A DNA stretch of 64,000 nt, taken from contig DAOVVV010000002.1 in the NCBI GenBank assembly GCA_030637025.1, positions 1 to 64,000 on the forward strand, given 5' to 3'. The notes beneath the pieces were generated by a model. It ran no database searches. It worked only from the letters and a program-made list of their open reading frames with translations, and had not been told where the DNA came from. The translations under genes and the position numbers were made by a program. Shown piece after piece: positions 57,510 through 64,000 of this stretch (its first letter is position 1; each line of letters starts with the position of its first letter). This stretch comes from JAGLHV01 sp023143305 [NCBI: Clostridia bacterium] (GTDB lineage Bacteria; CBDUZB01; JAGLHV01).

Positions 57510-57561
57510 ACGAAAGAAAATTAACCCAGATTCGTTTACTTTTATGTAAAACAAATCTGGG
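57510..57561 (-). terminator. Rho-independent terminator of the LRR gene
   Basis: On the minus strand a hairpin with arms CCCAGATTTGTTTTAC and GTAAACGAATCTGGG (57525-57561, loop ATAAAA) is followed by TTAATTTTCTTTC. It lies 45 bases past the stop of the LRR gene. Confidence 0.7.
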
Positions 57562-57605
57562 CTTAATTTTCATGGTATTTTTTTTAACCTAAAACCGGCC
57601 GGTTT

Positions 57606-59591
57606 TTATTTCTCCCCAAATACACTTTGAGTAATTATAACATCACATTGAGGACAGATTAATTTAAATGACTTATTAATCCAAACCACTGTTTCTTCTG
57701 TAGGATTATTAGCATACAGATAAAAACGTTTCAAATTAATTATTTTAGCAATTTCCTCTGGTATTGTCTGTAGCCGGTTTCCTACTAAATTCAATTCTTT
57801 TAAATTAGTTAAATTACCAATCTGTAACGGAATTTCCGTTAATTGATTAAATGATAAATCTAATTTTGTTAAATTTTTCAAATTCCCAATTTCAGCAGAA
57901 ACAGTTATTAATTTATTGCCTGATAAATTTAATTCACTTAAGTTTGGTAAGCTACAGACACTTACGGGAAATTTTACTAAATCATCATTAGCAAACAACT
58001 CCAATATAGTTAAATCCAACAAGTTATTGATTTCTTCCGGAATTTCCGTTAAATAATTAAGTGATAAATTTAAATATTTTAAATTAGTTAAGTTGCAAAT
58101 TTGCGGCGAAACTTTTGTCAATTTATTAAGCGATAAATTTAACCATTCTAAATTTGATATTTTTCCGATTCCTTGAGGAATTTCCTCCAACCGGTTAAAA
58201 GATAAATCTAACTTTTTTAAACTACTTAGCTTATCAATATCTTCAGGAATTGTATTTATTCGATTAAAAGATAAATCTAATTCTTTCAAATTAGTTAACT
58301 TAATAATTTCGCGGGGAATAGTCATTAATCCGTTATTATGCAAATTTAATTCCTCTAAATTACTTAAAAGCGTAATCTCCTCAGGAATATCAACTAATTG
58401 ATTATATTGTAAATAAACCCTTCTTAAGTTAACTAACCGGCTAAGTTCTTTGGGAATGCTGGTTAAACGGTTACTAAACAAATGTAACTCTCTTAGATTA
58501 GATAAATTACTAATTTCCTTAGGAACTCCGGTTAACCTGTTTTCTGATAAATATAGCGATTTTAAATTAACCAAATTACCAATTTCCTCAGGAACTGTCT
58601 TTATTCGATTAATGGATAAATTTAAAAATTCCAAATTAGTTAACTTATCAATATCTTCAGGAATTACAGCCACTTTGTTATTAGACAAGTTCAATTGTTT
58701 CAAATTATTCAAACTACTAACCCGGACAGGTATTTTTCTTATTTTGTTATTAGCTAAACTTAGAGTTTTTAAATTAGTTAAATTATCTAATTCCGCGGGA
58801 AAGCCTTTTAGTCTATTATTGTTTAAATTTAACCACTTTAAATTACTTAGCAAACTTAATTCCCCTGAAATCTTTTTTATTTTATTATTATCTAAATTTA
58901 ACCATTCTAAATTAGTAAGTCTACTAAATTCTCCCGGAATTTCTTTTAGTTCGTTACTATGTAAATTTAACCATTTCAAATTAGTTAAATTATCAATTTG
59001 TGCAGAAATTTCCTCTATTTTATTAGAAGACAAATCCAGCGCTGTTAAATTAGTCAAATTTATAATTTCTCCGGGAAATTTTTTTAGTTTATTCCCTGAT
59101 AAATTTAATCGCTTTAACCCGGTCAAGTTTCTAATTTCTTCAGGAATGCTGGTTAAATTATTCTCCGATAAATCTAATTCCGACAAATTATCCAGTTTAA
59201 ATATTTCCGGAGGAAATTCTGTTAACTTTTTACCACGCAAACTAAATTTCCTCAAACCAACATCAGGAATAACTTTCGAAGAAATCTTCGATTCTGTTTT
59301 ATTCTCGGTTTTCGTTATTATTTTTTTACCCAATAGAGACGATATTTTCTTCGTCAAAGAAAGCTCCTCTTTACCATAATCTTTTTGGGGACGGCTTTGA
59401 GAACGGCTTACTATTCTTTCAAGTCGTTTTTCAAGTTCTACATCAGCAGATGAAATCTGATTTTCTATTTCAACCATGTTTTTGTTCGTCTTTTCTTTCT
59501 CATCTACTACTTCTTTTTCCTTTTTTGCACAACCTACTAAAATAATTCCTAAAACAATAATAAATCCGATATTTATTATTTTTTTCACCAT
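57606..59591 (-). CDS. Leucine-rich-repeat lipoprotein (23 repeats)
   Basis: A 661-residue lipoprotein: signal IGFIIVLGIILVGC with Cys21, a charged linker to about residue 110, then 22 LRRs of 23 residues (one of 24) and a degenerate 23rd. The consensus is TNLKxLNLSxNxLTxIPEEI. The last 30 residues carry a Cys pair (ICPQC). This short-repeat type is well known from surface proteins of diderm pathogens and commensals and in general mediates protein binding. A palindromic operator-like site lies upstream and a terminator downstream, so it is a single-gene unit. Confidence 0.9.
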   Translation of the reverse strand: MVKKIINIGFIIVLGIILVGCAKKEKEVVDEKEKTNKNMVEIENQISSADVELEKRLERIVSRSQSRPQKDYGKEELSLTKKISSLLGKKIITKTENKTESKISSKVIPDVGLRKFSLRGKKLTEFPPEIFKLDNLSELDLSENNLTSIPEEIRNLTGLKRLNLSGNKLKKFPGEIINLTNLTALDLSSNKIEEISAQIDNLTNLKWLNLHSNELKEIPGEFSRLTNLEWLNLDNNKIKKISGELSLLSNLKWLNLNNNRLKGFPAELDNLTNLKTLSLANNKIRKIPVRVSSLNNLKQLNLSNNKVAVIPEDIDKLTNLEFLNLSINRIKTVPEEIGNLVNLKSLYLSENRLTGVPKEISNLSNLRELHLFSNRLTSIPKELSRLVNLRRVYLQYNQLVDIPEEITLLSNLEELNLHNNGLMTIPREIIKLTNLKELDLSFNRINTIPEDIDKLSSLKKLDLSFNRLEEIPQGIGKISNLEWLNLSLNKLTKVSPQICNLTNLKYLNLSLNYLTEIPEEINNLLDLTILELFANDDLVKFPVSVCSLPNLSELNLSGNKLITVSAEIGNLKNLTKLDLSFNQLTEIPLQIGNLTNLKELNLVGNRLQTIPEEIAKIINLKRFYLYANNPTEETVVWINKSFKLICPQCDVIITQSVFGEK

Positions 59592-59653
59592 AACTAAAAC
59601 CCTCCTTATTAAAACTTCATAAATATTGCTTAATTAATACTTAAATATTGTTT

Positions 59654-59674
59654 AGTATTGTTTAAAACAATACT
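59654..59674. promoter_or_regulatory. Perfect 21-bp palindrome upstream of the LRR gene
   Basis: AGTATTGTTT-A-AAACAATACT is a perfect palindrome 63 bases before the LRR start codon, with a further half-site-like AATATTGTTT adjacent (about 59644-59653). A possible TTGTTT -35 overlaps it on the minus strand. It could be a repressor or activator operator; no regulator is identified. Confidence 0.5.
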
Positions 59675-59747
59675 ATATTTTCCATTTTAAAACAAGTCTT
59701 TTTTTTTAAAAAATAGTAGGATAGCAGAAGAGATTAATCCTTTCAAC

Positions 59748-60464
59748 TCAATACGCAGCAAATAATCTTTCTATTTGTTTCGGCATTTTTTGACTTATGG
59801 CAAAGGTCACAAAATTAACAAAACAATCAAGAACAATAAGTGCATTAATACTTGCGTCTTCCCTTTGAACTGCAGAAATCCTTTTACAAAAACTTTTATT
59901 AACTATTTGAATATCATCATATATATTAACTAGTTTTTTCAATCCCCAATCCGGCACCCTACCTTGTTTAAACAAAAAATATTGAGCAAACAAATACATT
60001 GTTAAGACACGATATCTTGTTTCTTCTTCCGTAGCAAAGGGTAAATGATAACAAATCATCGGCTTTAATTTTTCCATAATAGGACAGCCGGTGGTAACCA
60101 TATATATGCCCATTAAAGAACTTAACCCTTTCTGCAAAGTTGTATATTTCATATATTTTCTTGCTTCAGTCGAAATTATTACCTTTACTTTGTCATAAGA
60201 CATCCAGGAAGAAAAAGAATTAATTATATCAACAAGACTTAGTGCTATCGGACAAAACTTATGCTCTTTCTCATTTAAAGAACAATTGGGACATTTAAAA
60301 AAATTTAACTTCGCCCATTCAGAATATATTTTACTTTCTTTTCGCTGTATTAAACTTAAATTTTTTCTATCAAGAATAATTTTAAATTCCTTTTCTACCC
60401 CATTATCAAATATAAACTTATAGCAATAAGTAAGTATCCTCTGTTCCTTGTCTATGTTATCCAT
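59748..60464 (-). CDS. DUF6901-like hypothetical protein
   Basis: A 238-residue soluble protein. The N-terminal part forms a beta sandwich-like segment (YCYKFIFDNGVEKEFKIILD), then Cys-containing FFKCPNCSLNEKEHKFCPIAL, which may bind metal, and helices with TTLQKGLSSLMGIYMVTTGC. The pattern resembles DUF6901 proteins, a family of unknown function; that match is from memory and is moderate. It is transcribed alone from its own promoter. Confidence 0.6.
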   Translation of the reverse strand: MDNIDKEQRILTYCYKFIFDNGVEKEFKIILDRKNLSLIQRKESKIYSEWAKLNFFKCPNCSLNEKEHKFCPIALSLVDIINSFSSWMSYDKVKVIISTEARKYMKYTTLQKGLSSLMGIYMVTTGCPIMEKLKPMICYHLPFATEEETRYRVLTMYLFAQYFLFKQGRVPDWGLKKLVNIYDDIQIVNKSFCKRISAVQREDASINALIVLDCFVNFVTFAISQKMPKQIERLFAAY

Positions 60465-60516
60465 TTATTATACTATCCCTTTGAACATTAATAAATCTAT
60501 TATTATCAACAAATAA

Positions 60517-60546
60517 ATTCTACTATAATCTCTTCTTTCTTGTCAA
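60517..60546 (-). promoter_or_regulatory. Promoter of the DUF6901-like gene
   Basis: Minus-strand TTGACA (60541-60546) and TAGAAT (60517-60522) with an 18-bp spacer, about 53 bases before the ATG at 60464. Confidence 0.7.
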
Positions 60547-60593
60547 TAATAAATAAGTTCATCTAAATAAAAAATTAATCTTCCTTTGTTCTA

Positions 60594-60746
60594 TTATGTT
60601 AAATATTTTAAATACGCCCTAAAAAAATAATGTACTAACGACACTAATATGACACTTATTATTACCTCAACTACTATCTCCGGAAAAAACCGGTAACTGC
60701 AATTAACTAGAGCAGTACCTGAAACAAAAGGATGTTTTTTTCCCAT
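60594..60746 (-). CDS. Possible small membrane protein (50 residues)
   Basis: A short open frame starting at ATG 60746, 19 bases after the GH2-like gene stop, encodes MGKKHPFVSGTALVNCSYR, then one hydrophobic helix (IVVEVIISVILVSLVHYFF) and a basic end. Composition is protein-like and it could be translated as the last gene of the GH2 operon. No strong Shine-Dalgarno sequence and no known homologue, so this is tentative. Nothing else is seen in the gap 60465-60764. Confidence 0.35.
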   Translation of the reverse strand: MGKKHPFVSGTALVNCSYRFFPEIVVEVIISVILVSLVHYFFRAYLKYLT

Positions 60747-60764
60747 CAAGCTGATTCTTGCCTA

Positions 60765-62678
60765 TTATCTCCACAACTGTTTATAAACAAAATATGCCTG
60801 TCTCAAATCACGCAGAAACGGACTACTTTTTCCATTTCCCTGCCCAACAATACCTAACCATTCTTCCTGACTCCAGCCATCCGGAAAAGCCATCTCACAA
60901 GTTGGTTCATTATTCTGTATATTTAATGGATCTCCACGGGTATCTTTCCACCACTCATCCAACCATTCAAAAACTATCCCTCCAATTGCATTTCCTTCAC
61001 CCTGTTTTCCCACTGAATTATATAAAATATCCTTCCAGCAATTATGATGATATTTTGCTTGTGCATCTTCATCCATTCCCTTTCCTGTAGCATACGCATC
61101 ACATCCGAATTCGGTAATAAGTATTGGGCGATTAATTAATTTACGAGCCTTAATCCATAACAACCCAAATCCACCAGCCCCGGAATATTCATTTACTCCT
61201 ATAAAATCAAGCTCCGGAGCATAAACTGCATAGGTTTCAATAAGTCCTAAACCAACATTTCCTACACCCACAATATGTTCAGGGTCCAGTTCGTGAATCA
61301 TTTTTGCCGTTTTATTAAGAAATTTTGCATAAATTTTAGGTTGTAAAGAAGCTCTGGTTCTGCTTGCATTTACTCCCGTACAATCAAAAGACATATTGTT
61401 TTCATTACCCAGAATATATCCCAATAGCCACGGTTCATCTCTGTATTCCAACACAGTTTGACGCACGGCATCTTCCATCTTTTCACACTGTCTGAAATCA
61501 CTATAATCCGTTCCGTCCTCCCAATCTGCCCCGGAATAAATGGTATAAGCTCCAAACGGATTACAAAGGAATACCCCTATACCATAAGTATTATACATGT
61601 CACAAAGTAGTTTTTTATTTAAAAGAGTATTATCAAAAAGACGAATTGTATTACATCCCATTTCTTTAAGTAATTTAAAATCACCAATAATTTTTTCATT
61701 CTTATCTTTTTTATTATTACGATTTTTATCTACCCATGTTTCATATGCCGTATCGATTAAACCATTATTGTTTTCATCTGCTTTCATCCAATTCCATCGA
61801 TAATCTTTACCGGTTTTGGTTGGACTATACTGCACTCCGCGTACCAAAAATGGTTTTCCTTTAACCTGCAATTCCCAATGTCCATTTTCGTATTGAACAC
61901 AGCTTACTTTTCCACCCCGGCGTTGTATTATTTTAAGTTTATTAATATCAAAGCACCCTTCCTTATTTTTGCCTGTGGGATAAGGAATTAACCGTCCAGG
62001 GGTTACTGCTACACGGGTTTTGTGGGGATCCCCATCAGCAGACTTCTTTATTTTAACATAAGCATCTACCAGTTTAATTTTAAGTTTGGGATGCTTCCGG
62101 GTTAAATTAATAATTGCACTCCAGGAAGCAGGAGCAATAAACCATGCCCAAAAACCTTCACGATTCCAACACTTTGAACGGGGAAAAAAAATCATTGCCG
62201 CCCGATAGGCTTTAATGGCATGATGGTAAAGGCCTGCATTTTCTAACGCCTTTGCTGTAAAAAACAACTTCACCCCCGGATCTTCATTTGCTGTTGCCCA
62301 AACAAAAAAATCGGCAGCTGGGTCCGATGTGTCAACATGATCCCACTGTCCACCTTTAAGTCTCCCTTCTTTTCTTAGTTTTCTATATAATTTATTCTTT
62401 GTCACAGATTCTAAATTGGGGAAAATACCTTCACCCACAGCTCTAGCCAAGCCTTTTTCGTCCCTTACTACAAATTTATAATCGCAAGTCCCTACATTTT
62501 TGAATTCACCATATCTTTCATATTGTACAATTTTTTCTGTCCCGCATTCAGCAAGCTTAAAAAACGGCTTTTTTTGTCCTTTAGCTCCTTCACATTGTTT
62601 ATGAAAACAGTTATTCATAGAACAAAACCAGACAATTAACAATAAAAATTTTAATAATTTAATTTCAAATTTATCCAT
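60765..62678 (-). CDS. Exported glycoside hydrolase, GH2-like TIM barrel
   Basis: A 637-residue protein with an N-terminal hydrophobic export segment (8-20). Residues 120-215 are helical and TPR-like. A glycoside-hydrolase barrel begins near 275 (KPFLVRGVQYSPTKTG) with acid/base Glu426 in LGYILGNENN and nucleophile Glu523 in PILITEFGCDAY, the GH2/GH-A arrangement. Two Asp/Asn-rich loops inserted near the start (DENNNGLID, 301-309, and DKNRNNKKDKNE, 317-328) look like calcium-binding EF loops. Polysaccharide substrate unknown. It follows a rhomboid-like gene. Confidence 0.75.
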   Translation of the reverse strand: MDKFEIKLLKFLLLIVWFCSMNNCFHKQCEGAKGQKKPFFKLAECGTEKIVQYERYGEFKNVGTCDYKFVVRDEKGLARAVGEGIFPNLESVTKNKLYRKLRKEGRLKGGQWDHVDTSDPAADFFVWATANEDPGVKLFFTAKALENAGLYHHAIKAYRAAMIFFPRSKCWNREGFWAWFIAPASWSAIINLTRKHPKLKIKLVDAYVKIKKSADGDPHKTRVAVTPGRLIPYPTGKNKEGCFDINKLKIIQRRGGKVSCVQYENGHWELQVKGKPFLVRGVQYSPTKTGKDYRWNWMKADENNNGLIDTAYETWVDKNRNNKKDKNEKIIGDFKLLKEMGCNTIRLFDNTLLNKKLLCDMYNTYGIGVFLCNPFGAYTIYSGADWEDGTDYSDFRQCEKMEDAVRQTVLEYRDEPWLLGYILGNENNMSFDCTGVNASRTRASLQPKIYAKFLNKTAKMIHELDPEHIVGVGNVGLGLIETYAVYAPELDFIGVNEYSGAGGFGLLWIKARKLINRPILITEFGCDAYATGKGMDEDAQAKYHHNCWKDILYNSVGKQGEGNAIGGIVFEWLDEWWKDTRGDPLNIQNNEPTCEMAFPDGWSQEEWLGIVGQGNGKSSPFLRDLRQAYFVYKQLWR

Positions 62679-62757
62679 TATTTAAACCGCCTTTTTGATA
62701 AGAAAGACATTGACACTATCAATGCATAGCTCTTCACGAATGATGCACTCCACACCT

Positions 62758-63561
62758 TTATTTATGTTCATGACTTTCAAGATGTTCCAGGCAATATTCT
62801 TTCCCATCAGAACAGATATTACATACACGAAATTCAAGATTAGAATCGTCATTTTCCGTCTTTCCACAAATAAAACATTTATGTAAAGATTCTTTTTCTA
62901 ATTGGGAAAAAAGCGATAATGCTTTTCGTTTACGATGCATTAATTTTATATTTCCGATAATTTCGCCTCCAAAAAAAAGAAGGTAATTTAAAATAGCTGT
63001 TACTATCACCAGTTTTGTAGTTAAAGAACCAAAAAGAATATTGAACATAATAATCAACCAACTTATTATTGCTAAATATTTCACTTTAATCGGAATAATG
63101 AAAAACAAATAAACAATAAAGTCAGGATATAAAGTAGCAAAAGCAAGAAATAAGGATATATTAAGAAATATATTGGTAATATGGATAGAGGGAAAACAAA
63201 AACCAATCAGGGTAGTACTTATCATTCCGATTAAATAATATAAGTTAAAACGAAAACTTCCCCATTCTGTCTCCAGTGCCGTTCCTACAAAATAAAGAAA
63301 ATAAAGCATAAAAAATATAAATAGAAAATGTGTAGACGGTGGAATAAAAAGATAAGTAAAAACGCGCCAAACCTGTCCCTTAAAAACTTTTCTTACATTC
63401 AATGTCAATAAATTTATATAACCCGGGTTAAAATAATTCAAAATATAAACAAAAGCATTGAAACTTACTATGTACATCGTAAGGTCTCTAATTGCAAACT
63501 GTCCATAACGCCGCTGAAGTCTATTAAGCAATTTCTCAAACCAATACTCAATTCGGACCAT
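62758..63561 (-). CDS. Rhomboid-like pseudoprotease with C-terminal zinc-binding tail
   Basis: A 267-residue membrane protein with about six helices. The opening (RIEYWFEKLLNRLQRRYGQFAIRDLT) and VWRVFTYLFIPPSTHFLFIFF are typical of rhomboid-type proteins, but no GxSG serine motif and no catalytic His are found, so it should be proteolytically inactive, like derlins or iRhoms. The last 40 residues hold six Cys and a His (229, 232, 247, 250, 257, His260) that can form a zinc ribbon. It shares a strand with the GH2-like gene, 79 bases upstream of it. Confidence 0.75.
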   Translation of the reverse strand: MVRIEYWFEKLLNRLQRRYGQFAIRDLTMYIVSFNAFVYILNYFNPGYINLLTLNVRKVFKGQVWRVFTYLFIPPSTHFLFIFFMLYFLYFVGTALETEWGSFRFNLYYLIGMISTTLIGFCFPSIHITNIFLNISLFLAFATLYPDFIVYLFFIIPIKVKYLAIISWLIIMFNILFGSLTTKLVIVTAILNYLLFFGGEIIGNIKLMHRKRKALSLFSQLEKESLHKCFICGKTENDDSNLEFRVCNICSDGKEYCLEHLESHEHK

Positions 63562-63627
63562 TCTTTTCTTTCTCCGGCATAAAAAAATTAATTACATTTT
63601 ATTTACTTCGTATTCTCTTAATTAATT

Positions 63628-63667
63628 AAACTCAAGTTTTGTCTTTCAATACACAAAACTTGAGTTT
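63628..63667. promoter_or_regulatory. Perfect 15-bp inverted repeat in the leader of the rhomboid-like gene
   Basis: AAACTCAAGTTTTGT and ACAAAACTTGAGTTT face each other across a 10-base loop, 67 bases ahead of the rhomboid-like start codon. No T-tract follows in the transcribed direction beyond TTTAATTAATT. It could be an operator, an mRNA hairpin or a weak terminator. Confidence 0.55.
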
Positions 63668-63728
63668 ATCAACAAAGGTTCTTTTTAGTAAACTTTAAAC
63701 AAATTACCCTTTACCAACTTAAAATTAG

Positions 63729-63758
63729 TCAATATTCGGTTCTTTTCGTTAGTGTCAA
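63729..63758 (-). promoter_or_regulatory. Candidate promoter of the rhomboid-like/GH2 unit
   Basis: Minus-strand TTGACA (63753-63758) and TATTGA (63729-63734), 18 bp apart, about 168 bases before the ATG at 63561. The -10 match is weak. The inverted repeat lies in the predicted leader. Confidence 0.4.
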
Positions 63759-63759
63759 G

Positions 63760-64000
63760 ATTTATTCCGACTTTCATCTTTAAGCACAGTTTTTTTTCCG
63801 CAGATATAATAAAAGGCATATTATATTGGGAACTTTCGTAAATAATGCGGAATAATACGCCAACTAAAAAAAATTAAAAAATAAAGGTAAAATGTGTTTT
63901 TAACGATTTAGTAAATTTTAATAAAAATAAGCGTTTAAAAAATGGGCTTGTTTTGAGAGTATCACCGAGTCGTTCTTTTTTAATTTATTTTTGGGTACCT
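63760..64000. other. AT-rich end of window, no gene seen
   Basis: The 439 bases after the rhomboid-like start contain only the inverted repeat and promoter-like boxes listed separately. A 44-codon minus-strand frame (stop at about 63690) is not convincing. The last 50 bases carry GAGAGTATCACCGAGTCG before a T-run, with no second copy inside the window. Confidence 0.6.

Noticed and set aside
58450-59379. Long plus-strand open frame of about 309 codons
   Set aside because: It is the antisense shadow of the 69-bp-periodic LRR gene; it has no ribosome-binding site and its repeats mirror the real gene.
63690-63840. 44- to 60-codon minus-strand frame ending LVKGNLFKVY
   Set aside because: AT-rich, no ribosome-binding site, and it overlaps the promoter-like boxes of the rhomboid-like gene.
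63949-64000. GAGAGTATCACCGAGTCG followed by a T-run, reminiscent of the end of a tracrRNA or of a CRISPR repeat
   Set aside because: Only one copy is in the window, the arms do not form the expected hairpin, and no cas gene is present. Sequence to the right of the window would be needed.

Overview
The window is a low-GC stretch of bacterial chromosome. All but one of its confident genes lie on the minus strand; the exception is a yacP-like gene at 43862. Genes for LPS core and lipid A assembly (WaaA, two family 9 heptosyltransferase-like enzymes, an LpxL-like acyltransferase), a PorV-type outer-membrane barrel and many lipoproteins indicate a diderm. A class III (oxygen-sensitive) ribonucleotide reductase is the only reductase seen, which suggests an anaerobe. 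No cultured species is recognisable. Gene content fits an uncultivated diderm lineage of the kind assembled from metagenomes (for example Omnitrophota-like groups), but this is inference.

Layout, low to high coordinate (transcription mostly runs right to left). 1-2.2 kb: accessory genes, namely a PIN-domain fragment, a two-helix membrane protein and a protein with a HEPN-like RxxxxH motif. 2.4-8.5 kb: nucleotide metabolism (tandem PurS, GuaB3-type IMPDH relative, dUTPase, NrdD, thioredoxin-like protein, NrdR) with an NrdR box inside the promoter upstream of nrdR. 8.7-14.8 kb: PorV barrel, rhomboid-TPR protease, lipoprotein, Mut7-C, LigA, NusB. 14.8-18.5 kb: complete riboflavin operon ribD-ribE-ribBA-ribH from one promoter. 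18.5-23.5 kb: SPOR and PAS proteins, YifB, two small exported proteins, DUF4416. 23.5-29.6 kb: dCMP deaminase, PurH, then pyrF-pyrE-purM-purN and a TolB-like protein. 29.6-38 kb: envelope polysaccharide and LPS genes. 38-43.5 kb: a stand-alone MetH-reactivation-like domain, SecF, SecD, HD protein, YajC, Tgt. 43.5-46.3 kb: transposase remnant, YacP-like protein, nitronate monooxygenase family enzyme, tRNA-Pro, small exporter. 46.4-54.2 kb: sensor kinase, DksA-like protein, polyamine operon (SpeD, SpeE, decarboxylase), STAS and RsbW-like regulators, PHP phosphoesterase, tRNA-Gly. 54.4-63.6 kb: membrane adenylate cyclase, nitroreductase, YbjQ-like lipoprotein, a 23-repeat LRR lipoprotein, a GH2-like hydrolase and a rhomboid pseudoprotease.

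The most unusual structure is a set of dispersed, non-coding, palindromic repeats between genes. One family (TATGGACT motif) lies just downstream of gene ends in a constant orientation and supplies the last codons of purS. A second, longer family (about 150-190 bp) has full copies near 52.2, 54.3 and 57.3 kb and a partial copy at 15.3 kb. The 54.3 and 57.3 kb copies are in opposite orientation around a three-gene segment, and one of them supplies the apparent start codon and N-terminus of a lipoprotein gene. No CRISPR array, prophage or intact insertion sequence is visible.
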